NCBI GenBank assembly: GCA_013697045.1
Contig: JACCXJ010000082.1
Coordinates: forward strand, 1 to 32,396
Direction: 5' to 3'
From: Gammaproteobacteria bacterium
GTDB lineage: Bacteria > Pseudomonadota > Gammaproteobacteria > JACCXJ01
DNA length: 32,396 nt
The translations under genes and the position numbers were made by a program. The notes under the pieces are model-generated. The model searched no databases, was not told where the DNA came from, and saw only the letters and a list, made by a program, of their open reading frames with translations. This document shows positions 19,942 to 28,487 of the stretch, one piece after another. Positions within the stretch are counted from its first letter, which is position 1. Every line of letters starts with the position of its first letter.

Positions 19942-20385
19942 CTGCCGCCTGCTGCGGACGAGCAACCGCAGCATCCTGTGCATCTCCCCCGGTACTTCAT
20001 CGGGCGCTATCCAGTGACCGTGGCACAGTTTGCTTCGTTTGTCGCCGCCAGCGGCTATCAGCCGCGTCATCCGGATTGCCTGCGGGGCCCGGCGAACCAT
20101 CCCGTGGTCGGGGCGACGTTCGACGACGCGCTGGCCTACTGCGCTTGGCTGGGCAAGACGTCCGGGACTGGGACGAGACTCCTGAGCCCCTAGCCGGCCT
20201 CCTGCGCGGCGGCCACTACCGCCTCACCCTACCGAGTGAGGCCGAGTGGGAGCGGGCCGCGCGGGGTCGGGAAGTACACCTCTATCGGGGCGATGACCCG
20301 CCGGAGGCACGCCGCGCCAACTACGCCCACGGGCATCGATGGCACGAGCCCCCGTGGGCTGCTACCGTATATCTCGCCTAGCGCG
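19942..20385 (+). pseudogene. Fragment of a SUMF1/formylglycine-generating-enzyme-like domain with frameshifts
   Basis: PQHPVHLPRYFIGRYPVTVAQFASFVAASGYQPRHPDCLRGPANHPVVGATFDDALAYCAWLGKT, then VRDWDETPEPLAGLLRGGHYRLTLPSEAEWERAARGREVHLYRGDDPPEARRANYA in another frame, then TGIDGTSP in a third. Confidence 0.7.
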
Positions 20386-20388
20386 AGC

Positions 20389-20676
20389 TGCGCGGCATGT
20401 GGGCAAGCCGGGGTTCTGCTTCGTGAAGTCACCCGAAGTTTTGGTCGTGGTCCTAACCTTCTTGTGATAGAGGGCATCCCCATGTGGTCATGCCCGCATT
20501 GCGGCGAGTCGTATTTCACGGCTCAAACCATGCACGAGATTGAGCGTATCAAGGCGCTGCGTAAGTCGGTAGCAGTTGCTCGTCCGGTGCCGGTCGCTAT
20601 GCTCACGGACGAGGTGCCTGATAAGGCGCTCCACCGGACGCACCAAAAACGGCGCGCCGGTGAGCGTGATCGGTAG
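20389..20676 (+). CDS. YgiT/MqsA-type zinc-finger antitoxin-like fragment, no clear start codon
   Basis: CAACGQAGVLLREVTRSFGRGPNLLVIEGIPMWSCPHCGESYFTAQTMHEIERIKALRKS: paired CxxC motifs and YgiT-like core. Confidence 0.55.
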   Translation, partial: CAACGQAGVLLREVTRSFGRGPNLLVIEGIPMWSCPHCGESYFTAQTMHEIERIKALRKSVAVARPVPVAMLTDEVPDKALHRTHQKRRAGERDR

Positions 20677-20791
20677 AATCTGTCCCTTAAACGAGGGAAC
20701 GATGACCGTCGCCCGCTCCTTGGTTGCTGCCGGCGGGCGTTTTGGACGGGATTTTCTGTAAGCTGCCCGATCGAAAAAAAAAGCACGAAAG

Positions 20792-21040
20792 CTAATGGCC
20801 GGCGGGGATCGGGGAGCTCGACTCGGCTTCCTTCATGGCCTCGACGAGATCGAAGCCCGGTGGAAACGATGGGCCGCCTCGAAAGGCGGGGAGTGCCCCC
20901 GGTGACAGCAGCGTGGGTGTTTGGCGCAAGCGCAGCGCCAACGCCTCCTCAATGAAACGGGTCAGCGTGATGCCCTCTCGCGCGGCTTCGGCCTTCGCCT
21001 GGCGATACACCTCATCCGCGATGCGCAGTGTGGTTTGCAC
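20792..21040 (-). CDS. Ribbon-helix-helix VapB-like antitoxin, orphan
   Basis: MQTTLRIADEVYRQAKAEAAREGITLTRFIEEALALRLR; no PIN-domain ORF follows. Confidence 0.65.
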   Translation of the reverse strand: MQTTLRIADEVYRQAKAEAAREGITLTRFIEEALALRLRQTPTLLSPGALPAFRGGPSFPPGFDLVEAMKEAESSSPIPAGH

Positions 21041-21161
21041 GACAGAAGAATAGCATAGCTGTCATATCTGTCGCATAGAGGCACGGGCAAGCGCAGACAT
21101 CTAGATATCCCCGCTTTGGGCGCTACGGGGCGATCCTCTACGAGCGTAGCGCGAGCATCGA

Positions 21162-22274
21162 TCAGGACAGGCGCGTGATGTAGCCCGTCACCTCGATCCG
21201 ATCGTGGTAGAGGTGCTTGAAGGTGAGCCGGTGACGCAAGCGGGCGGCGGCGAGGGTCTGTCCGATGGCCTCGCGGCAGCGCCAAACGGTCTCGAGCCGG
21301 CGTTTCATGGGTAGCTTGAGGTTGAAGATACATTGGCGGCACCAGCCTTCCAGAAGCCACCGGGCGACCAGGTCCGTCACCCGGTCGGGGCGGTCCACGA
21401 TGTCGCAGACCATCCAGTCCACGGGGCGCGCTGGGCGGAAACGGAAGCCGTCCGCGCGCACCTGTCGGACGAGCCTCGACTCCGAGGCCTCGCCGCACAG
21501 TGACCCGTTGTCCACGGCGGTGACCGAAAGGCCACGCCGGGCGAGCTCCCAGGACCACCCGCCGGGCGCCGCCCCCAGGTCTACGGCGACCATCCCGGCC
21601 CGCAGGCGCTCCTCGCGCTCGCCCGCCGTCAGTAGGGTGAGGAACGCCTCCTCGAGCTTCAAACCGGCGCGGCTCGGGGCGCCACGCGCCGCGCGCAATC
21701 TCGGGATCCCCATCGGCCAAGGGCTGGAATTGCCGGGATAGGAGAGCCCGACCCGGGCCGAGTCCGATCGGAGGAAAATGATGTGGAGGCGCGGCCAGGC
21801 CGGATCCACGTGCGCATCACCCAACAATCCTGCCGACCGGAGGGCCTGCCGCAAGGGCGAAGCGAGACCCCGGCATAGCCGCAAGAGGGGTTTGCTCGCT
21901 TCGGTGTCCGCGGTCTCGATCACGATCTCCCCGTAGCGGTTCGCCTGGGCCCTGGCCGCGGCGACGAGCGGCGCGACCCGATCGCCCACCAGAAGCCCCG
22001 TGCAAAGCGCCGAAGAGAACAATAGCTGGCGGGCGAACACGAGGTCCGCGTAGCGCAGTGCCGCGGCGATGCGAGCGAGCGCGACCGGGGGAGCCGGCGT
22101 GAACAGCGCGAGGCCCGGCCGAGCCTCGGTGGTCCCGCTCATCCCGCGGGCCGCGGCGTGGCCAGCGAGCTCGTCCGCGGCCTCGCGCTCGAAGCCGGCC
22201 CGGCAATGGACGAGGACTGCTCTCTCTCGTGAGCCTCTGGGTAGCTCACACAGCCCGACTGGCCGCGCCATCGG
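21162..22274 (-). CDS. rlmM: 23S rRNA (cytidine-2'-O)-methyltransferase RlmM (ORF extends to 22298)
   Basis: VAVDLGAAPGGWSWELARRGLSVTAVDNG...VDWMVCDIVDRPDRVTDLVARWLLEGWCRQCIFNLKLPMKRR. Confidence 0.92.
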   Translation of the reverse strand, partial: PMARPVGLCELPRGSRERAVLVHCRAGFEREAADELAGHAAARGMSGTTEARPGLALFTPAPPVALARIAAALRYADLVFARQLLFSSALCTGLLVGDRVAPLVAAARAQANRYGEIVIETADTEASKPLLRLCRGLASPLRQALRSAGLLGDAHVDPAWPRLHIIFLRSDSARVGLSYPGNSSPWPMGIPRLRAARGAPSRAGLKLEEAFLTLLTAGEREERLRAGMVAVDLGAAPGGWSWELARRGLSVTAVDNGSLCGEASESRLVRQVRADGFRFRPARPVDWMVCDIVDRPDRVTDLVARWLLEGWCRQCIFNLKLPMKRRLETVWRCREAIGQTLAAARLRHRLTFKHLYHDRIEVTGYITRLS

Positions 22275-22282
22275 AGCACACC

Positions 22283-22288
22283 TATAAT
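22283..22288 (+). promoter_or_regulatory. Candidate -10 element TATAAT just upstream of pyrE
   Basis: Consensus TATAAT 8 bp before the pyrE ATG; no good -35. Confidence 0.4.
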
Positions 22289-22296
22289 TCCCGCTC

Positions 22297-22941
22297 ATGC
22301 GAGATCTGCGCGATCAGCTGATCGATCTGACCCTGGCCTCGGGGGTCCTCTGTTTCGGCCGCTTCACCCTGAAATCAGGGCGCACCAGCCCGTATTTTTT
22401 CGACCTCTCGCGGTGTGCCACGGGATGCGATCTGGTGCGGCTCGCGGGTCTCTACGCACGCGCCCTCGTCGCGGCCGACATCGGGTTCGACATGCTGTTC
22501 GGGCCGGCCTACAAGGGGATCCCACTGGCCGCGGCCTTGGCCATGGCGCTCGCGACGGAACAGCGGCGCGACGTGCCGTTCTGCTTCAACCGCAAGGAGG
22601 CCAAGGACCATGGCGAGGGCGGGGTCACCTTCGGGGCGCCCTTGCGAGGCCGGGTCGTGATCGTCGATGACGTGCTCTCGGCCGGGACCTCGATCAACGC
22701 CTCCGTCGAGATCATTCGCGAGACGAGCGCGGAGCCCGTCGCTTGCGTCGTCGCCTTGGATCGAAGGGAGCGCGGCGCGGGCGATCGGTGCGCTGCGGAG
22801 GAAGTACGCGAGCGCCACGGCATCACGGTCGTCAGCATCGCGACGCTCGACGATGTCATTGCCCATCTCGCCTCCGAACCGGCGCGCGCCGCCAACCTCG
22901 ACGCCATGCGCGCCTACCGGGCGGTGTACGGGGCCTCGTAA
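22297..22941 (+). CDS. pyrE: Orotate phosphoribosyltransferase
   Basis: GVLCFGRFTLKSGRTSPYFFDLSRC...MLFGPAYKGIPLAAALAMALA...KEAKDHGEGGVTFGAPLRGRVVIVDDVLSAGTSINASVEII. Confidence 0.95.
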   Translation: MRDLRDQLIDLTLASGVLCFGRFTLKSGRTSPYFFDLSRCATGCDLVRLAGLYARALVAADIGFDMLFGPAYKGIPLAAALAMALATEQRRDVPFCFNRKEAKDHGEGGVTFGAPLRGRVVIVDDVLSAGTSINASVEIIRETSAEPVACVVALDRRERGAGDRCAAEEVRERHGITVVSIATLDDVIAHLASEPARAANLDAMRAYRAVYGAS

Positions 22942-23008
22942 CGCCTCCTAACCGCCGATGACCGGTCGACCCGACACGCACCGTGCCTGGCGCACGCCGC
23001 ATCGATTG

Positions 23009-23330
23009 CTACCTAGCTGCAGCGCGCCGCGAACACCGCCGCGCTGAACGGTTCGGATCCGCGCAGCTGTGCTGAAACCCGAGGCTGAAGCGCGTCGCAT
23101 CGCGAACGCCGCGCACTCGAACGGGTCGCGACCGGTTCATTGTCGTTCCGTCGCCGAGCTGGCCGCCCTCGTTGAGGCCCCAGCAGCGCACCGACCCGTC
23201 CGCCATCGCGGCGCACGCGTGGTAGTCACCCACCGTGACGACGAGCGCCGCTTGGCGAAGACCTCTGCGCGAGCGCGACGTGCGGAGCCGCGAACGCGAG
23301 GACGCATACGATGGCCAAAAGGAGCCGCAC
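23009..23330 (-). pseudogene. RCC1-repeat-like protein fragment with a secretion signal, frameshifted and truncated
   Basis: GTG at 23330 opens (M)RLLLAIVCVLAFAAPHVALAQRS (manual translation); another frame gives ALVVTVGDYHACAAMADGSVRCWGLNEGGQLGDGTTMNRSRPVRVRGVRDATRFSLGFQHSCA. Confidence 0.6.
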
Positions 23331-23381
23331 CTCCGGATTCTACGTTCGACGACGCCCGCCGATCCTTTTCTGCGAGAGAAG

Positions 23382-24313
23382 TCACTGCGAATCGAAGAAC
23401 GCGAGCATTTCGCTCGACGCGTCGTAGAAGTCGTCCGGGATCGCCGGCCAATGGTGGCCGAGGGACGCCACGCTCACGAACTCGACGGCCCGCACCGACC
23501 TCGAGGCGGTGCAGTTGGTCCGCTGGATGTCCACCAATAAGGCGATGATCGAGAGGAGTCGGAACGTGGGCTCCGTGCAGCCGTTGTTCGCGTACCAGGA
23601 GTCGTAGGTGAACTGGGTCGGTTGAAAGTTGACGTTGGGGAAGAGCAAACCGGGGCCGCCTCCGGGGGGAACGGTCAGGTCGAGCGCGCCGTGCACGATG
23701 AGGACGGGGAGGAGCGTACCCGGCGGCGGAGCCGCGGGTTGGCCAATGCTCGTGCCGTAGAACCCGGATACGTCGGCGATCGCGCGGAAGCGTTCGGGAT
23801 CGCGCGTGCCGAGCTCGTGTACGAATCGGCCGCCGAGCGAGTGCCCCGCTGCAAACACGCGGGTTACGTCGACGTTGATCTCGTCGGCGAGGTGGTCGAG
23901 GAGCTCTTGGTGTAGAGGACGTCGTCGCGAACGACGTTCGTCATCCTCCACTCGCCCTGCGTGCCTTGCAAAAACACGATGATCTTGCCCTGCGTGTCCG
24001 CGAGCGCGGGGAGCCCCGTCGTCGCGAGCTGCGCGGCGAAGTTGAACGCCGAGCCGCCAAGCCCGTGGAACATCGCGACGAGTGGGTAGGGTGGAATTCG
24101 GGCGTCGTCGTAGCCGGCGGGAAGATATAGGAGGTACGCGCGCTGGTCGCCGTTCGAGACGCCGAACCTGAGCGGGTAGGTGCCGGGGTCCGTCGGGACG
24201 GGATCGGTCGACGGTTGCACAGCCACTCTGACTTCGTCGGTCGATGCAACACATGCCATCGCGGCGAGCGCAAGAGCGGACGAAAGAACCAAACGAACGA
24301 TGGAACGCGGCAT
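23382..24313 (-). pseudogene. Secreted PHB-depolymerase/feruloyl-esterase-like alpha/beta hydrolase, split by a 1-nt deletion near 23906
   Basis: MPRSIVRLVLSSALALAAMACVASTDE...RAYLLYLPAGYDDARIPPYPLVAMFHGLGGSAFNFA...VVRDDVLYTK in one frame; ELLDHLADEINVDVTRVFAAGHSLGGRFVHELGTRDPERFRAIADVSGFYG...VLIVHGALDLTVPPGG in another. Confidence 0.75.
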
Positions 24314-24396
24314 CGCTTCCTCCTTCGGACAACCGAGCGCTGTGCAACGCAGGTGCCGGTCGTATGAATTGAAATTTCTCACCAACGGTGTAGTTC

Positions 24397-24466
24397 GGGG
24401 TCAGAGTAAAAACCGCTTGGGAATTCTTACCTTGACCCCAAACTCTGCCCCAAACTCTGTGACCCC
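24397..24466. repeat. REP-like inverted repeat GGGGTCAGAGTAA...TTACCTTGACCCC plus two AAACTCTG..CCCC copies
   Basis: Arms at 24397-24409 and 24427-24439 match at 11 of 13 positions; AAACTCTGCCCC (24440-24451) and AAACTCTGTGACCCC (24452-24466) in tandem. Confidence 0.55.
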
Positions 24467-24652
24467 ACACTACCCTAACAGGAGTGATCAGCCGCTTCTG
24501 TGAAAAAAGTCACAGACAAACTGTCATGAGTGTGTACCCGCCGGCAACCCCATACCGAGTCGTGCGTGGGGTGCGGTAATGCCCGTTGCGAAACAAGGAC
24601 GCCGTAGGCCGGAACCGGCGAGCCCTGCCGGGACAGGAGACCAGCCCGCCGG

Positions 24653-25138
24653 CTAGCGGTTATGCTTTGCCGTCGACAGATCCATGGCCAGGATCAGGGC
24701 GTCTTCCTTGCCGTCATGCGCGGGATAATAGCCGGGACGGGTGCCGACCTCTGCGAAGCCGGCCTTGCGGTACAGCCCGAGGGCACGTGCGTTGGAAGGT
24801 CGGACCTCGAGGAACATCGTCGCGGCCCCGCGCGCCCGGGCGAGATCGAGCAGCTGGGACAGGAGCACACGGCCAAAGCCGCGGCCGTGACAGCGCGGCC
24901 GCACGCACAGGTTGAGCAGGTGCGCCTCGCCGGCCGCGACCGCCATGACCGAATAGGCCTGGATCACGCCGCCCTCTTCCACCACCCAGGCGCTGTGCCC
25001 GGCCCTCAGGCAATCGCCGAAGATCCCCTTGCTCCAGGGAAAGGCGTAGGCCTCCTGTTCGATCGCACCGACCGCGGCGACGTCGCCGCGCTCCATGGGG
25101 CGCAGGGACACCGTGACGGTGCGGGCAAGCGCGCTCAT
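24653..25138 (-). CDS. rimI: Ribosomal protein S18-alanine N-acetyltransferase
   Basis: VSLRPMERGDVAAVGAIEQEAYAFPWSKGIFGDCLRAGHSAWV...HLLNLCVRPRCHGRGFGRVLLSQLLDLARARGAATMFLEVRPSNARALGLYRKAGFAEVGTRPGYYP. Confidence 0.92.
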   Translation of the reverse strand: MSALARTVTVSLRPMERGDVAAVGAIEQEAYAFPWSKGIFGDCLRAGHSAWVVEEGGVIQAYSVMAVAAGEAHLLNLCVRPRCHGRGFGRVLLSQLLDLARARGAATMFLEVRPSNARALGLYRKAGFAEVGTRPGYYPAHDGKEDALILAMDLSTAKHNR

Positions 25139-25791
25139 CGATAGCGCTCCCGGTAGACTTTTTTCGCCAGCAACAGGTCCTGCCAGGCCTTGTGTTTTTC
25201 ACGCGGGGATCGCAGGAGATAGGCCGGGTGATAGGTGACGATGAGCGGGCAGCGGGCTTCCCCGTACTCGAAGACCCGGCCGCGCAGCCGGCCGATCGGG
25301 GTCGTGGTCTTGAGAAGGTTCTGGCCGGCGATGCGGCCGACCGCCAGGATCACCTTGGGCGCCACCAGCGCGATCTGGCGCATCAGGTAGGGCTCGCAGG
25401 AGGCCACTTCTTCGGGGCGCGGATCGCGGTTCTGCGGGGGGCGGCACTTCAGGATGTTGGCGATATAGACCGATTCGCGCCGCAGACCGAGGGCGGCGAG
25501 CATGGCGTTCAGGAGCTGGCCGGCGCGCCCGACGAAGGGCTCGCCCTGGCGGTCCTCCTCGGCCCCGGGCGCCTCCCCGATGACGAGCCACTCGGCATGC
25601 GGATCACCGACCCCGAACACCGTCTGGGTGCGCCCCCGGTGCAATTCGCACTTGGTGCAGACGGCCACCGTGCGGCGCATTGCCTCGAGTCCCATGGGAT
25701 CCCCGTCCGCCTCGCCCGCCCGCCCGCCCGGATCGGGCGCCCCCCCCGCCTCCCGCGGGGCGGCGCGCCGCACCCACACATCGATCCCCAT
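25135..25791 (-). CDS. Family 4 uracil-DNA glycosylase (ORF extends to 25827)
   Basis: [80 protein letters not shown]...[15 protein letters not shown]. Confidence 0.92.
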   Translation of the reverse strand: MGIDVWVRRAAPREAGGAPDPGGRAGEADGDPMGLEAMRRTVAVCTKCELHRGRTQTVFGVGDPHAEWLVIGEAPGAEEDRQGEPFVGRAGQLLNAMLAALGLRRESVYIANILKCRPPQNRDPRPEEVASCEPYLMRQIALVAPKVILAVGRIAGQNLLKTTTPIGRLRGRVFEYGEARCPLIVTYHPAYLLRSPREKHKAWQDLLLAKKVYRERYR

Positions 25792-25845
25792 GGCCCAGAG
25801 GTAACGCCGGCAGAGCGGAGACACCACCGACTCCCTTACCGATCG

Positions 25846-27393
25846 CTACAGCGCGTCGCCGGACTGGGGGTGCTCGCGCGGCGCATCGCAGAAGAGCTTG
25901 TTGACCGCGTTCATATAGGCCTTGGCGGAGGCGGCCAGGATGTCGGTGTCGGCGCCATGGCCGTTCACGATACGCCCGCCGCGCTCGAGCCGTACGGTGA
26001 CCTCGCCCTGGGCGTCCGAGCCCGTGGTGATGGCGTTGACCGAGTAGAGCTGCAGATTGGCCTGGCTTTGCACCACGCTCTCGATCGCACGAAACGCAGC
26101 ATCGACGGGGCCGCTGCCCGCGGCCGCACCGGGCCGTTCCCCCCCGGCGAACCACAGCGTCACCTGGGCGCTCGGGGTCTCCCCGGTCTCGGAGCACACC
26201 TTGAGCGAGATGAACTTGGCCGATTCGTTCCTGGTCGCCAGATTCGTTTCGGTGACCAGGGCCTGGAGATCCTCGTCGTAGATCTCGTGTTTCTTGTCGG
26301 CCAGGTCCTTGAAGCGCAGGAAGGCCTCGTTCAGGTCCTCTTCGCGCGCGAGCTCGGCGCCCAGCTCGCGCAGGCGGGTCTTGAAGGCATTGCGGCCGGA
26401 GTGTTTGCCGAGCACCATCCGGTTAGCGTGCCAGCCGACGTCCTCGGCGCGCATGATCTCGTAGGTCTCGCGGCTCTTGAGCACCCCGTCCTGATGGATC
26501 CCGGACTCGTGAGCGAAGGCGTTGGCCCCCACGATGGCCTTGTTGGGCTGCACCGGGAACCCGGTGATGTTGGAGACCAGCCGCGAGCAATGCAGGATCT
26601 GGGTGGTGTCGAGCCCGACTTCGCAGGGAAACTGGTCCTGGCGGGTCCTGACCGCCATCACAATCTCCTCGAGCGCCGCGTTGCCGGCCCGTTCACCCAG
26701 GCCGTTGATGGTGCATTCGACCTGGCGCGCGCCGTTCAATACCGCGGACAGCGAGTTGCCGACGGCGAGGCCCAGATCGTTATGGCAATGCACGGAAAAG
26801 ACCGCCTTGTCGCTATTCGGAACACGCTCGATGAGGGTCTTGATCAGGGCCCCGAACGGGCCGGGCAGGCTGTAGCCGACGGTGTCGGGGATGTTCACGG
26901 TGCGCGCGCCGGCGGCGATCACCGCCTCCAGCACCCGGCATAGGAAATCGATCTCGGAGCGGCCGGCATCCTCCGGGGAGAACTCCACATCGTCCACGTA
27001 CCGGCGCGCCTGCTTGACTGCGGCGACGGCCCTCTCCACGACCTCCTCGGGACGCATGCGCAGCTTATGTTGCATATGGATGGGCGAGGTGGCGATGAAG
27101 GTGTGGATTCGTCCCGAGCGCGCCGGTTTCAGGGCCTCTGCGGCGCGCTCGATGTCGCGCGGTAGCGCCCGCGCGAGGCCGCACACGGTGCTGTCGCGGA
27201 CGGCCTCGGCGACCGCGTGCACGGCCTCGAAATCGCCCGCGCTCGCGATCGGGAACCCGGCCTCGATGACGTCCACGCGCATGCGCTCGAGGGCCTTGGC
27301 GATACGCACCTTCTCGTCGCGGGTCATCGAAGCCCCGGGGCTCTGCTCGCCGTCCCGCAAGGTGGTGTCGAAGATGATCAATCGTTCATTCAT
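25846..27393 (-). CDS. leuA: 2-isopropylmalate synthase
   Basis: [51 protein letters not shown]...[41 protein letters not shown]...[20 protein letters not shown]. Confidence 0.96.
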   Translation of the reverse strand: MNERLIIFDTTLRDGEQSPGASMTRDEKVRIAKALERMRVDVIEAGFPIASAGDFEAVHAVAEAVRDSTVCGLARALPRDIERAAEALKPARSGRIHTFIATSPIHMQHKLRMRPEEVVERAVAAVKQARRYVDDVEFSPEDAGRSEIDFLCRVLEAVIAAGARTVNIPDTVGYSLPGPFGALIKTLIERVPNSDKAVFSVHCHNDLGLAVGNSLSAVLNGARQVECTINGLGERAGNAALEEIVMAVRTRQDQFPCEVGLDTTQILHCSRLVSNITGFPVQPNKAIVGANAFAHESGIHQDGVLKSRETYEIMRAEDVGWHANRMVLGKHSGRNAFKTRLRELGAELAREEDLNEAFLRFKDLADKKHEIYDEDLQALVTETNLATRNESAKFISLKVCSETGETPSAQVTLWFAGGERPGAAAGSGPVDAAFRAIESVVQSQANLQLYSVNAITTGSDAQGEVTVRLERGGRIVNGHGADTDILAASAKAYMNAVNKLFCDAPREHPQSGDAL

Positions 27394-27411
27394 GGCACTG
27401 CTCCGCTGCCC

Positions 27412-27426
27412 GACGGCTCGGCCGTC
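27412..27426. promoter_or_regulatory. Short hairpin GACGGC-TCG-GCCGTC just upstream of the leuA start
   Basis: Perfect 6-bp inverted repeat, 18 bp upstream of the leuA ATG (27393). Confidence 0.4.
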
Positions 27427-27496
27427 TGGGAACTCTACTGGACTTTGGTTGGATTGCGTATCCCCTCGCCAGGGTGATGTGTAGAGTCGGTCTGCC

Positions 27497-27595
27497 CTAG
27501 ACGGGCAGCAGCAGGGACAGGGGCCCGGGCCGCGAGCGGCGTAGCAGGACGGGTTCGCAGGAGGCGACCCGTCTGGGGATCGGACGGCTTGACAT
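27497..27595 (-). CDS. Candidate leucine-rich leader peptide upstream of leuA ([32 protein letters not shown])
   Basis: ATG at 27595, TAG at 27497-27499; six Leu in the last 16 residues, LSLLLPV* at the end; 3' end overlaps CTGCCC-gtcta-GGGCAG. Confidence 0.45.
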   Translation of the reverse strand: MSSRPIPRRVASCEPVLLRRSRPGPLSLLLPV

Positions 27596-27603
27596 GGTTC
27601 GGC

Positions 27604-27632
27604 AATATACCCGGCCCGGCGCGGCAAGACAA
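27604..27632 (-). promoter_or_regulatory. Candidate sigma-70 promoter upstream of leuA (TTGTCT-N17-TATATT)
   Basis: -35 at 27627-27632 and -10 at 27604-27609 on the minus strand, exactly 17 bp spacer. Confidence 0.5.
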
Positions 27633-27733
27633 CTCCAGCAAGAAGCACACTGCCCGTCGATTGGCAGGACGGCATGGGGCCTAACCCGCGTTCTCAACCG
27701 GGGGTTAGCCTCCCTCGGCGAAGTCATAATGGT

Positions 27734-28168
27734 TCACTCGGGCCAGAATGCGCTATCCAGGACGACCTCGAATAGGAAGGGGCAGGCTGTCGGAAAGTGG
27801 CTTTCATCCAGGCCCGTGTCGCGTTCTACGAGCGCCAGCGCATCGCCATAGGCGTCCTGCAAGCGGTCCTCCGCGAGCCGTTTCAGGCTAGGATTATCCG
27901 CCAACAAACGCTGGACCTTACGCCGTTGCTCCTTGATCGTACCGGCCCAGGCACTGGATCGGGCGTCGGCTTGATAGCGCCACTTGATGAGGTGCGCCAA
28001 CAGCACGCCTAAGCGATTCACCACCTCTCTACGTTCACTCCCGCCCACGTCCTCGAGCTCCTCGGCGATATGTTCCGCATCGATCTCGGACAGCCGCCGT
28101 TGGCTCAGCAATGTGGCTTGTCGCTTTGCCCAGGCGTAATGATCCTCATGGTATTTAGGAGTGTTCAT
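27734..28168 (-). CDS. DUF29 family protein
   Basis: YHEDHYAWAKRQATLLSQRRLSEIDAEHIAEELEDVGGSERREVVNRLGVLLAHLIKWRYQ. Confidence 0.9.
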   Translation of the reverse strand: MNTPKYHEDHYAWAKRQATLLSQRRLSEIDAEHIAEELEDVGGSERREVVNRLGVLLAHLIKWRYQADARSSAWAGTIKEQRRKVQRLLADNPSLKRLAEDRLQDAYGDALALVERDTGLDESHFPTACPFLFEVVLDSAFWPE

Positions 28169-28392
28169 GATCGGGTCGATGCGCTTGCCGGCAACATCCG
28201 CGTCCAGTCCAGTCTGTCTTTGGTCCGATCAGTCTACCCGAAACTTACCCGAAACATCGGGCGGCGTGCATCCGGTCACGAGGGCAAACGTCCTGGTCGT
28301 CCAAGGGTGCCAGGCTGGAGGAAGCCCGTCTAGCGGTGTCTAGGTATAGTACGTTTCATAAACACGTTTACGCATTCAGGTAGCAGAAGCAC

Positions 28393-28464
28393 CGTCATGC
28401 CAGCGGAAGCTGGCATCCAGGAAACCGGCGTAAGTCCTGGATACCTGCTTCCGCAGGTATGACG
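28393..28464. repeat. 72-bp inverted-repeat element made of two hairpins (BIME/REP-like)
   Basis: CGTCATGCCAGCGGAAGCTGGCATCCAGGA...TCCTGGATACCTGCTTCCGCAGGTATGACG; each arm forms its own 8-bp stem with a GGAA or TTCC loop. Confidence 0.8.
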
Positions 28465-28487
28465 ATCTATAGCGTTGCGAGCCAAAT

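Noticed and set aside
25192-26943. 583-aa plus-strand ORF opposite the UDG and leuA
   Set aside because: Spans two well-supported minus-strand genes; no domain signature.
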